Below are positions 34,838-42,868 of a DNA stretch of 64,000 nucleotides, in pieces (position 1 is the first letter of the stretch; the number at the start of each line of letters is the position of its first letter). Position numbers and translations under genes: made by a program. The notes below the pieces were generated by a model, which was not told the origin of the DNA, did not search any database, and saw nothing but the letters and a program-made list of their open reading frames with translations. Location of the stretch: the NCBI GenBank assembly GCA_009885955.1, contig VFJS01000002.1, positions 1 through 64,000 of the forward strand. Reading direction: 5' to 3'. Source of the stretch: Spirochaetia bacterium. GTDB taxonomy: Bacteria > Spirochaetota > UBA4802 > UBA5550.

Positions 34838-35863
34838 CTATTTCTCAGCAGTTACAAATTCAAACATGCCTTTACCAATTTGGATTCTTTCTATATTTTT
34901 AAAACCTTTCTCTATAAGTAATGCTGTCTGTTCTTCTGTTGATAGATGCACAGTACCAATGAATGCTTCATAGAATTGATCAAAGATTCCATATTCATAT
35001 TGAGGATTACGAAAATCTTTTATATTACCTGGATAAGGAAAATCAAGTATCAGGATATGCCCTCCTGATTTTAAAGCCCTGAAGACATTTTCAATGATCG
35101 AGGGTCTTATAGCAGGTGGAAGTTCGTGCAATGTTACTGCCATGTTGACCATGTCAAACTCTTCAATATAATCAATCTTTTCTCCACCTAATCTTTCCAG
35201 CCTGACATTATCTATTTTTAATTCTGATATTGTATTTTCCCCTTCCCTGACCCCATGAACATCAGGATTTATACCTGCAAAACTGCTTTTCTTAAAATGT
35301 TGAGCAAGCTGAATAATAAGATTACCATTACCGCAGCCAATATCAAGAAACCTGATTCCATTGTCTAATAATTGCTTCAACTTCTCATTTTTCGGTAATA
35401 TCATAAATAGATAGACAAGATATATGTTTTTACTTGCAGTATAAACTATTTCTGAAAAATGAGGTGTATTATAGGATTCAACTACCCCTCCATTTTTGAA
35501 TAAGGCAGATGCATCTTTCATCCCCTGCCCAGCAAAAGAAATTAATGATATATTTGATAAATAATTTTTAACATTTGATCTATCACCCAATAGTTCATCA
35601 AGAAACGGCTGAAGTTTGAAATTTCCATTATCATCACAATCGATAATTTCAAAATGATATGCAGTCTGACACCATATTCTCACATAGGGTTCATGGAGAT
35701 TTAATTTTGATGATAAGTCATTAATGGATATTCCGTTTTTAGCATCATTCAATACTTCAAAAATTCCCAATTTTGATCCTATATCAATGAGATGAATTGA
35801 CATAAATCCTTTTTCAAAATTACGAATTTTGGCAAACTGGCTTTTTGCATTTACTTCATTCAT
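34838..35863 (-). CDS. SAM-dependent methyltransferase (O-methyltransferase-like)
   Basis: 341 residues. The N-terminal 100 or so residues look like a winged-helix dimerisation region (FEVLNDAKNGISINDLSSKL). Class I SAM-binding starts with FLDIGCGNGNLIIQLAQHF at 172-190, and VTLHELPPAIRPSIIENVF with GGHILILDFPYPG follow. This is the plant/bacterial O-methyltransferase layout, but the substrate is unknown. It is cytoplasmic. The stop is three bases from the start of the kinase-cyclase gene, so both share a transcript. The gene is distinctly AT-rich, unlike the genes on either side of the pair, which suggests transfer or a different expression history. Confidence 0.82.
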   Translation of the reverse strand: MNEVNAKSQFAKIRNFEKGFMSIHLIDIGSKLGIFEVLNDAKNGISINDLSSKLNLHEPYVRIWCQTAYHFEIIDCDDNGNFKLQPFLDELLGDRSNVKNYLSNISLISFAGQGMKDASALFKNGGVVESYNTPHFSEIVYTASKNIYLVYLFMILPKNEKLKQLLDNGIRFLDIGCGNGNLIIQLAQHFKKSSFAGINPDVHGVREGENTISELKIDNVRLERLGGEKIDYIEEFDMVNMAVTLHELPPAIRPSIIENVFRALKSGGHILILDFPYPGNIKDFRNPQYEYGIFDQFYEAFIGTVHLSTEEQTALLIEKGFKNIERIQIGKGMFEFVTAEK

Positions 35864-36347
35864 AAAATAACCTTTCCAGAATTAATTATTAAATATTCCA
35901 CAAATTTATTTTGTGTTTTTAGCAGGGGTCATTTTATATTTTATGACCTTTCAGAAAAATCTTTCAAAAATTCCGATATCAAATTAATTTTGTCAAACCA
36001 AATATGCTGGTTAATCTGTTTATTTCCGACCCAGCCCCCCAGTCCCCCGGCTCACTTCTAACCACAAATGTATAAGAAAGGGGGGATAATAGAGATAGGG
36101 TGATAATAAATATCATAATGAGAATTTTACATTATATTTAAAATATATGCATTTGTGACTATTTGAAAAATAATATTTCCCCATTTTTTTACACATGGGA
36201 AATGTGAGTAGTAGTTAGCGGGCCGGGGGGTGCCTGAATCATCATTTCCAGAAATTTTATACTTGACGAAATAAAAATTATCTTCACCTGTGTTTTATCA
36301 TTTGAAAAATTTCAAGTATATACATTATATAACCACAGGGGGATGCT
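35864..36347. other. 484-bp intergenic region with MITE-like element
   Basis: It holds the divergent upstream regions of the methyltransferase pair (minus) and the aldo/keto reductase (plus). Between them lies an inverted-repeat element at about 36031-36235, described separately. No gene is seen. TTGACG at 36263 could be part of the reductase promoter, but no good -10 box was found with it. Confidence 0.5.
36031..36235. repeat. inverted-repeat element, GTGAGCC family
   Basis: About 205 bp. The left end reads AGCCCCCCAGTCCCCCGGC then TCACTTCTAACCACA; the right end contains TGTGAGTAGTAGTTAGCGG (36203) then GCCGGGGGG. The arms pair imperfectly over roughly 40 bases and enclose an AT-rich core. 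The left inner motif GGCTCACTTCTAACCACA (36049-36066) is the complement of the motif at 104-121 with one mismatch, so at least three ends of this family lie in the window. Confidence 0.65.
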
Positions 36348-37520
36348 ATGAAGAAAGGGCATGGAAAAAAAGAAATGAACCGCAGGGAATTTCTAAAAAC
36401 CGGCCTTGCCGGAACTGCAACAGCCTTTGCCGGCATCAACTGCCTGGCCGGGATGACGGAACTGAATGCAGAATCCAAACCTTTTGAATTTCCCAAACCC
36501 GTATACAGGACACTGGGAAGGACCGGGCTGAAAGTTACTGTTGTAAGCTTCGGAGCCATGCTCACCCCGGAGCCCGAGGTCATCCGGTATGCCGTTGAAA
36601 ATGGCGTAAACTATGTTGATACGGCCCGGGTGTATATGCAGGGGAGAAATGAGGAGATCGTGGCCCAGGCCCTGAAGGGGCTGCGGGATCGGGTCTTTTT
36701 GGCAACGAAAACAAAGTCTAGAGGGAAGGGGGATATTATTAAGGATGTAGAGATGAGCCTGAAGGCCCTGAAGACTGATTATGTGGATATTATACAGCTC
36801 CATAATCTTGACAGCACGGAAAGAATATACCTTCATGAATCCAGGGAGGCATTGGTGAAGCTAAAGGAGCAGGGGAAGGTGCGCTTCTTCGGGGTAACGA
36901 CCCATAAGAATGAGGATGTGGTTCTTAACGGCCTGGTCGATGACAAGGATAAATTTTTTGATACATGCCTTGTAAAATATAATTTTCAGAGTCACAAAAA
37001 GGTGAAAGAGGCAATAGCCCGTGCAGCCGGGGCAGGCATCGGGATTATTGCCATGAAGACACAGGCCGGCGGATATTCAACAAAGGGCCTGGGCTCCATG
37101 AGCCAGCACCAGGCCGCGCTGAAATGGGTCCTCAGCGATACGAATGTTACAAACGCGATTCCCGGAATGAGGGACATGTCCCATCTGAGAGAGGATGTAT
37201 CGGTCATGGGGATGGGGTTCAATACTGCGGATCGCCGGATTCTGGAGCACTACGGCGCTGCAATCAAACCCTACTACTGCCATATCTGCGGCGAGTGCGA
37301 AGGGGCCTGCGCGAAAGGTGTGGAGATCAGCACAGTGAACAGATCTATCATGTATGCTGACGGTTACCGGAACATGGAACTTGCACGCTCCACGTACAAC
37401 GGGATCCCAACGGCGCTTTCGGCATCGGCATGCCTTGACTGTTCAGGATGCACGGCAGCCTGCATCAAAGGCCTTGACATTGAAGCCAAAATGGAGCAGG
37501 CCAGGAAACTGTTCGCCTAA
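36348..37520 (+). CDS. Tat-exported aldo/keto reductase with C-terminal ferredoxin-like Fe-S clusters
   Basis: 390 residues. A twin-arginine signal N-R-R-E-F-L-K lies near residues 11-17, followed by a hydrophobic stretch. The AKR barrel is recognisable: RTLGRTGLKVTVVSFGA, NYVDTARVYMQGRNEEIVA (catalytic Asp/Tyr region), TKTKSRG (Lys). Two cysteine groups end the protein, YYCHICGECEGACAKG and CLDCSGCTAACIKG, each of the CxxCxxCxxxC type for [4Fe-4S] clusters. AGGGGG six bases before ATG 36348. It probably works in the periplasm as an oxidoreductase exchanging electrons through the clusters. The next gene (DUF6599) starts 13 bp after the stop. Confidence 0.85.
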   Translation: MKKGHGKKEMNRREFLKTGLAGTATAFAGINCLAGMTELNAESKPFEFPKPVYRTLGRTGLKVTVVSFGAMLTPEPEVIRYAVENGVNYVDTARVYMQGRNEEIVAQALKGLRDRVFLATKTKSRGKGDIIKDVEMSLKALKTDYVDIIQLHNLDSTERIYLHESREALVKLKEQGKVRFFGVTTHKNEDVVLNGLVDDKDKFFDTCLVKYNFQSHKKVKEAIARAAGAGIGIIAMKTQAGGYSTKGLGSMSQHQAALKWVLSDTNVTNAIPGMRDMSHLREDVSVMGMGFNTADRRILEHYGAAIKPYYCHICGECEGACAKGVEISTVNRSIMYADGYRNMELARSTYNGIPTALSASACLDCSGCTAACIKGLDIEAKMEQARKLFA

Positions 37521-37533
37521 GAAAATTATGTTA

Positions 37534-38451
37534 ATGAAAAAATATTTTGTGGCGTTGATTGTATGCGCCCTGGTTTCTGCCGGCCCTGACGCAGTTCATG
37601 GGGATGATACAGGCAGCGCGCTGATAAAGACGCTCCCGCCTCCATCCTTTGGCATTGGATGGGTAACTGAGGGGAGGCCTGCCGTTTATACTAAAGAGAA
37701 CCTTTACGAAAGAATTAATGGAGAGTCTGAGCTATTCTTCCCCTATGGGTTTGAACTCCTTGCTTCGGCCAGGTATGTAAGGAAGGATAATCCCGATGTT
37801 TCAATTGAAGCCGATGTTTACCGGATGAGTTCCCTTATCAATGCCTTCGGAATCTACTCTTATTATAGAAGAAAGGATGATGCAGCCGTGAAAATCGGGA
37901 CCGAGGGTGTTTTGTCACTGCCCCAGTTGATCTTCTACCAGGACCGGTTTTTTATCAGGCTCCAGTCTGCGGGGCTGTCTGATAAAGAGATTCCCCTGCT
38001 TTCTGCATGCGCCGCATCCATATCAAAGAACCTGCCGGCCGGGAAAGGGAGGCCCGCTGAACTCGGGCCATTCCGGATACAGTCAGTCGTCCCCAACAGC
38101 GAACGGTACATTGCCCGGAGCCTCCTGGGGTATGAATTTTTTTCACGGGGGATTATTGCCGATGCTTCCGCAGATAATGAAAAGATGCAGATTTTTCTCA
38201 TAACCGAAGATTCCCATAAGGCAGCAGGAATGGTTCTGGATAAGTACCGATCCTATTTAAAGGAGTCCGGGAAGGATGGTAAAACAACCGGCATTAATAA
38301 AGATATATACATGGAGGTTGTTGACCCGCTCTACGGCAATACCATTATTACACTCTACGGCCGGTATATCATCGGCGCTGTCAGGGCAAAAGATATCTCC
38401 ATAGCAAAACGCATAGTGGAGGAACTGCGCCAGGGTCTTGCGTCCAGGTAA
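37534..38451 (+). CDS. exported DUF6599 family protein
   Basis: 305 residues from ATG 37534 (ATG 37528 is two codons earlier); the longer reading frame back to 37354 overlaps the reductase and is not used. Signal peptide: MKKYFVALIVCALVSAGPDAVHG. The body has LYERINGESELFFPYGFELL, the characteristic DUF6599 motif, plus a GNTIITLYGRYIIGAV strand pair. The function is unknown. It is exported, in tandem with the Tat reductase, 13 bp after its stop, which suggests a joint periplasmic role. Confidence 0.75.
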   Translation: MKKYFVALIVCALVSAGPDAVHGDDTGSALIKTLPPPSFGIGWVTEGRPAVYTKENLYERINGESELFFPYGFELLASARYVRKDNPDVSIEADVYRMSSLINAFGIYSYYRRKDDAAVKIGTEGVLSLPQLIFYQDRFFIRLQSAGLSDKEIPLLSACAASISKNLPAGKGRPAELGPFRIQSVVPNSERYIARSLLGYEFFSRGIIADASADNEKMQIFLITEDSHKAAGMVLDKYRSYLKESGKDGKTTGINKDIYMEVVDPLYGNTIITLYGRYIIGAVRAKDISIAKRIVEELRQGLASR

Positions 38452-38490
38452 ATTTCCTCTGAATATTAAATCATTCAAAATACTTTAACC

Positions 38491-39030
38491 ATGATGAAAA
38501 AAACCTTCTGTATATGTATTTTGTGCATCCTGACATCAGACCTTTTGTCTAAAGAGCCAGTAAGGACATTTGAAGGGACGGTGACCCATGTCTCCGACGG
38601 GGATACCATCCATGCAGTGGATGGGAACGGCACAAAAGTTAAAATACGCCTCTATGGCATTGATGCTCCTGAAACGGAAAAATCCAATAAACAGACCGGG
38701 AAAATCAGTAAGCCCGGCCAGCCATGGGGACTTGAGGCATGGAAGGCCCTGGAAAAAAAAGTACACCGCATGAAGATCAGAATTGATGTGATGGATTCGG
38801 ATAAGTACAAAAGGCTTGTCTGTATGATATGGCTGGGCAGCAGAAACATCAACCGGGAGATGATATCTGAAGGCCATGCGTGGGCATACAAAAAATACCT
38901 TGATAAATCCCCCTATGCTTCGGAGTTCATTAAAGAGGAGGAAGTGGCAAGAAAGGCCGGAAAAGGTCTGTGGAAAGAACCCAATCCCCTGCCTCCATGG
39001 GAATTCAGGAAGGCCCCGGAGGGAGAGTGA
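38491..39030 (+). CDS. exported thermonuclease (SNase-like)
   Basis: 179 residues with a signal peptide ending near residue 20 (MMKKTFCICILCILTSDLLS). SNase fold: FEGTVTHVSDGDTIHAVDG, then Arg53 in KIRLYGIDAPE with Asp58 and Glu61, and the second Arg (R108) in KYKRLV. The closing helix carries ARKAGKGLWKEPNPLPPWEFR. These are the catalytic residues for calcium-dependent DNA/RNA cleavage. It is secreted or periplasmic. No strong ribosome site is seen; it lies 39 bp after the DUF6599 gene on the same strand. Confidence 0.86.
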   Translation: MMKKTFCICILCILTSDLLSKEPVRTFEGTVTHVSDGDTIHAVDGNGTKVKIRLYGIDAPETEKSNKQTGKISKPGQPWGLEAWKALEKKVHRMKIRIDVMDSDKYKRLVCMIWLGSRNINREMISEGHAWAYKKYLDKSPYASEFIKEEEVARKAGKGLWKEPNPLPPWEFRKAPEGE

Positions 39031-39121
39031 GCCAGCAGCTGAATAATATTCACGCATGCGAAAATTTACTTGCATTATTTATCACTGAAGTCATTTTGAT
39101 CTACAAAAAAATATCAGGCAT

Positions 39122-40831
39122 ATGGAAATGACAGACATCATCAGCCGGAACGAGTTAGATAGAAAGAAGCCCGCCCTGGACCTCAAGGTTCTGTACCTGC
39201 TCATCCTTTTTACGTTTATCGTTAAAATAGTCACAGCAATGATGATTGAAACAGGCGGTGACGGGATCAAGATGTGGTTTCATATAAAACAGCTCTACTA
39301 CGGGCTCCCCTTTCCGCTTACACACCAGTCAGTCCGTTTTGGGCTCATTCTTCCGGCATATGTAATAATGAAAATATTCGGTACGCATCCTTTCTTATAT
39401 TATGTTATCCCCTTTATCTTCTCTATCATTCAGGTTATTTTTTTATATAAAATCGGCCTTGCTCTCGCATCGAGAAATGTTGCTTTTTTTTCATGCATAC
39501 TTTTTAACTTATTCCCATGGTCCGTTATTACGGGACTGCAGATGTTTCCCGGCTATATTGCCTCTACATACATATTGATAAGCATCTACCTGATAATTAA
39601 ATTCAAGCGGGAAGGGGAGAAGAACATCCTGCTCATTCTCCTGTCGGGGCTCTTCTTTTTTTTCGCCTACGGATCAAAGGAGACGGTCCTCTTTTTCCTG
39701 CCGGGATATTTCATCTCCCTGTGGCTTATGACCGGTAAATTCAGGCACCTCATTCTCTTTGGTTCAGTTCCCCTTCTGCTTTTTATCGGCGAAACGATGA
39801 TATATAAATTCATTTTCGGCTTTCCCCTGGGCCGCCTCTCAATAATCAAGCAGTCCCATTTTGAAGTGGCGCAGATGTATCCAATGAAATCATTTTTTTC
39901 CCTGCTTGGCAGGTTTACGAAAATGGCCCTCTACTGGAAGGTTGTTTTTTATGTCTACTTTGCGGCCACGGCTTTTCTTTTTGTTACATCCATGAAAAAG
40001 GAGATACGCCATATCATCATAATTACCTTCAGCTTTGTTTTTTTTCAGACCTTTTCCGTCAAGAGCCTCAACCCCGTGGTTCCCACCCAGCCCTTTAATG
40101 ACAGGCATCTTGACCTGGCCATCCCGGGAGTTATGATAATAATTACCTATTTCATTATTGATCTTATCCCGCGGATCAGGAACTTGCCCGGTAAAATGAA
40201 ACATACCGGTACGGTCGGGGGGAGCCTGAAATTTTATACGGTCGTCACCGCTTCATTTTCGGTTTTTGTAATCGCCGTGTATATGATTGTCCTCTCATTT
40301 TTCCCGAACTTCGAACGGGGCAATTTTTTTGGAAACCATCCCTTTGCCCTTGCCTTTCAATACAACACGATCCTTAAAAACGCTTACAGGGACGGAACTC
40401 CCATTGTCATCAGGAAGGTGGAACCTAAGCGGTTCAGGGTTAAGGTTGATAATGTAATAAAACTGATGGGCAAAGGCATACCATCTGATGAAGCTTGCAG
40501 GGAACTGGGGATCACCATCGAGGAATATACATACGCGTTGAACAGGGTTGATGCAGGTGATTACAAGGGATACAAGGTATTCGGTTATGTCTTCTGGGAC
40601 GGAATGGGCGAACTTGCAGCTGGACAGGCTGTTTATCCCGAGATTGTTACGATCACCCGCAAGGGAAAGCCTTTTGGGGTTATCGTGGATCGGAAGTACA
40701 GGAAGTCAGAATTCCCGGGGAATATTCTCAATGATGACGCACAGGTAGTAGAGCTGACAGTTCAGCCGTTTACCGTGTACCGGCTGTCACTGAGCGAGTT
40801 TCTTGACAAACCAAGCCCTTTATATCTTTAA
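39122..40831 (+). CDS. GT-C type membrane glycosyltransferase (PMT_2/ArnT-like)
   Basis: 569 residues. About 12 membrane helices run to residue 420, and a soluble C-terminal region of about 150 residues follows. The acidic loop after the first helix (ETGGDGIKMWFHIK) has the Asp expected at the GT-C active site. NLFPWSVITGLQMFPGYIAS is the second periplasmic loop seen in ArnT/PMT proteins. It would transfer a sugar from a polyprenyl-phosphate donor to an acceptor on the periplasmic side. The acceptor is unknown. The LtaS-like gene starts 19 bases after the stop, so the two may act on the same surface polymer or lipid. Confidence 0.68.
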   Translation: MEMTDIISRNELDRKKPALDLKVLYLLILFTFIVKIVTAMMIETGGDGIKMWFHIKQLYYGLPFPLTHQSVRFGLILPAYVIMKIFGTHPFLYYVIPFIFSIIQVIFLYKIGLALASRNVAFFSCILFNLFPWSVITGLQMFPGYIASTYILISIYLIIKFKREGEKNILLILLSGLFFFFAYGSKETVLFFLPGYFISLWLMTGKFRHLILFGSVPLLLFIGETMIYKFIFGFPLGRLSIIKQSHFEVAQMYPMKSFFSLLGRFTKMALYWKVVFYVYFAATAFLFVTSMKKEIRHIIIITFSFVFFQTFSVKSLNPVVPTQPFNDRHLDLAIPGVMIIITYFIIDLIPRIRNLPGKMKHTGTVGGSLKFYTVVTASFSVFVIAVYMIVLSFFPNFERGNFFGNHPFALAFQYNTILKNAYRDGTPIVIRKVEPKRFRVKVDNVIKLMGKGIPSDEACRELGITIEEYTYALNRVDAGDYKGYKVFGYVFWDGMGELAAGQAVYPEIVTITRKGKPFGVIVDRKYRKSEFPGNILNDDAQVVELTVQPFTVYRLSLSEFLDKPSPLYL

Positions 40832-40850
40832 CAGAGCAACAGGAAAAAAC

Positions 40851-42857
40851 ATGAAAATAATTACTGATATAAAAACAAAAACTGCGGATTTTTCAAAAAA
40901 ATATTTTGTTAAACCCTATGCCTATCTTCCGGTGTATCTTTTTGCGTACATGATGCTGTGGCATTTTTCAATTATATTTTTTGGATCGAATTACAGCCCG
41001 GCGCAGGTGTCAAAGGGGCTTATAAAAACAATTTTAATATATCTGCCTGTTAATATTATCTCAACCGGGATAATAATGTACTTACTGGCCCTTACAAATA
41101 AAAAATTTATTAAAAGAATATCATTTATTGTTTTCATTATTCTGTTTTTCATATCCGTACTTATTCGCGACGTGGACTGGGGGGCCGTCTACTATGCAGG
41201 GCTGCATATTGACCAGGATTTCTGGTTCCACGCATTTTTTGCTGACAGCACCGTTTTCATGAGGCTCAAGCTCTCCTATATTCTTTATGGAATTTCGGCA
41301 ATCCTTGTATATCTCTTTTACCGTATCCTGAAAGCGGTAAAAAAGGCTGCCGGTGAAAATCTGCCGGCAATTGAATCCGGGGATTTAATGGTTCCAAAAA
41401 AAATTCCATCAAGAATAATATTAGGGACCATGGGAATTCCCGTTCTCCTGTCCCTTGTTCTGATTATGATTCTTTTGCCCTTCAGGTGGTCAAAAAATGT
41501 TCCGCCGGATCTGGAATTTCTTTACGCCGGGATTCCGGAAAAGGAATGTATTTCTTCATTCTATATGAGCTTTTTTTCCACTGATAAACCAATGAAAAAC
41601 CTTCCGCAGCTTAATGCAGGGCTCATTGAAAAATTGAAAAAAGCCGGTATTACCCTTAACACGGTGAATGCCGAATATCCCATGCTGAAAAAAAGCATCT
41701 ACCTCTCGCCAGGGAACAGGGGTAAGGATGTGCCGGTAATCGGGCCGGGTACGAATATCATCATCATCTTTGCCGAATCCCTGAGCAGATTTTTTCTGAA
41801 TGACGATGTCCATGGCCTCAAGGGTATTATTGACAATGTCAAGGATATGGAAAAAAGCTCTTTCAGGGTGGAAAATATGTACAATGCCGATTACCCCACC
41901 ATCAGGGGGCTCATTGCATCCCTCAGTTCCAATCTATACCCCGTATCCAAAATTGGCGGAGATAAAGGGGTCTGGCGCCCCATCATGGGCAAATACCTGT
42001 TTATCACTGAAATTCTGAAAAAATTCGATTACACCACGATTCAGATACAGGGCGGTTCAGAATACTTTGTCGGGATGCGGGACTTTTTTATGAAGAAACA
42101 GGGATACGACCAGTTCGTTGGATATGAATCCCTGATGAAGATGAAACTTTCAGATCTGAATGTAAGTTTCGGCAAGAGTGACCATGATGTTTTCATGTAT
42201 GTAAAGAAATGGCTTGAAGAGTACAAATCCGGCAAACCTTTTTTCATGTCCGTATCAACGATAAACCTCCATTCGCCCTATAAACCGACCCATGAATTTG
42301 AAAAGGCCGGCGGGAACCCCATGCTTAACAGCCTCTACTCCTTTGATAAAGCCTTCGGGATATTTTGGGAATATCTCAAGAATTCAAAATTCAGCAAAAA
42401 TACTGTAGTAATCATGACTGCTGACCATGCTATAGGGACGAATTCATATATTTCAAAATTCAGAAGCGGATTCACAGACCACCTGAAGGCAAATTTTGAT
42501 TACATCCCTTTTATCATTCATTTCCCAGGGAAGAATCCATGGAACGAACGGTCCATTTCCGTTAATTGTACAAATCTGGATATTACTCCGACCATTCTTG
42601 ACATGATGGGGATTGATCTGGAGAATCCTTTCATCGGCCTTTCAATATTTTCCGACAGGAGGAAATATCCCTTTCCCATTTCTGTAAGCCCACTCTATGA
42701 CAGGCTTACGCCGGATGAGGCCGGTTTTGTGAAGGATATCAGATGGAAGGGGAAGGATCAGGCCGATATAATAAATTTTTTCATGTCATGCGTAAATATG
42801 AGGAGGATCGTTCCTGATGATTTCAAAATTGACCCGAAATACACGCGGAAAAGATAG
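40851..42857 (+). CDS. LtaS/MdoB-like phosphoglycerol transferase (sulfatase fold)
   Basis: 668 residues from ATG 40851 (AGGAAAA upstream); the reading frame is open 16 codons earlier but overlaps the previous gene. Five membrane helices to about residue 205, then an extracytoplasmic sulfatase-fold domain. Metal and nucleophile sites: Glu near 309 (IIIIFAESLS), Thr near 349 (NADYPTIRG) and Asp-His near 524 (TADHAIG). Family members move sn-glycerol 1-phosphate or phosphoethanolamine groups onto lipids or glucans. In a diderm it may be a phosphoglycerol or phosphoethanolamine transferase. It pairs with the GT-C gene upstream and is convergent with uvrC. Confidence 0.85.
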   Translation: MKIITDIKTKTADFSKKYFVKPYAYLPVYLFAYMMLWHFSIIFFGSNYSPAQVSKGLIKTILIYLPVNIISTGIIMYLLALTNKKFIKRISFIVFIILFFISVLIRDVDWGAVYYAGLHIDQDFWFHAFFADSTVFMRLKLSYILYGISAILVYLFYRILKAVKKAAGENLPAIESGDLMVPKKIPSRIILGTMGIPVLLSLVLIMILLPFRWSKNVPPDLEFLYAGIPEKECISSFYMSFFSTDKPMKNLPQLNAGLIEKLKKAGITLNTVNAEYPMLKKSIYLSPGNRGKDVPVIGPGTNIIIIFAESLSRFFLNDDVHGLKGIIDNVKDMEKSSFRVENMYNADYPTIRGLIASLSSNLYPVSKIGGDKGVWRPIMGKYLFITEILKKFDYTTIQIQGGSEYFVGMRDFFMKKQGYDQFVGYESLMKMKLSDLNVSFGKSDHDVFMYVKKWLEEYKSGKPFFMSVSTINLHSPYKPTHEFEKAGGNPMLNSLYSFDKAFGIFWEYLKNSKFSKNTVVIMTADHAIGTNSYISKFRSGFTDHLKANFDYIPFIIHFPGKNPWNERSISVNCTNLDITPTILDMMGIDLENPFIGLSIFSDRRKYPFPISVSPLYDRLTPDEAGFVKDIRWKGKDQADIINFFMSCVNMRRIVPDDFKIDPKYTRKR

Positions 42858-42868
42858 ATAAGGAATGA

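Noticed and set aside
37354-37533. Longer start for the DUF6599 gene inside the aldo/keto reductase gene
   Set aside because: A clear signal peptide begins at 37534, so upstream codons are in another frame of the reductase.
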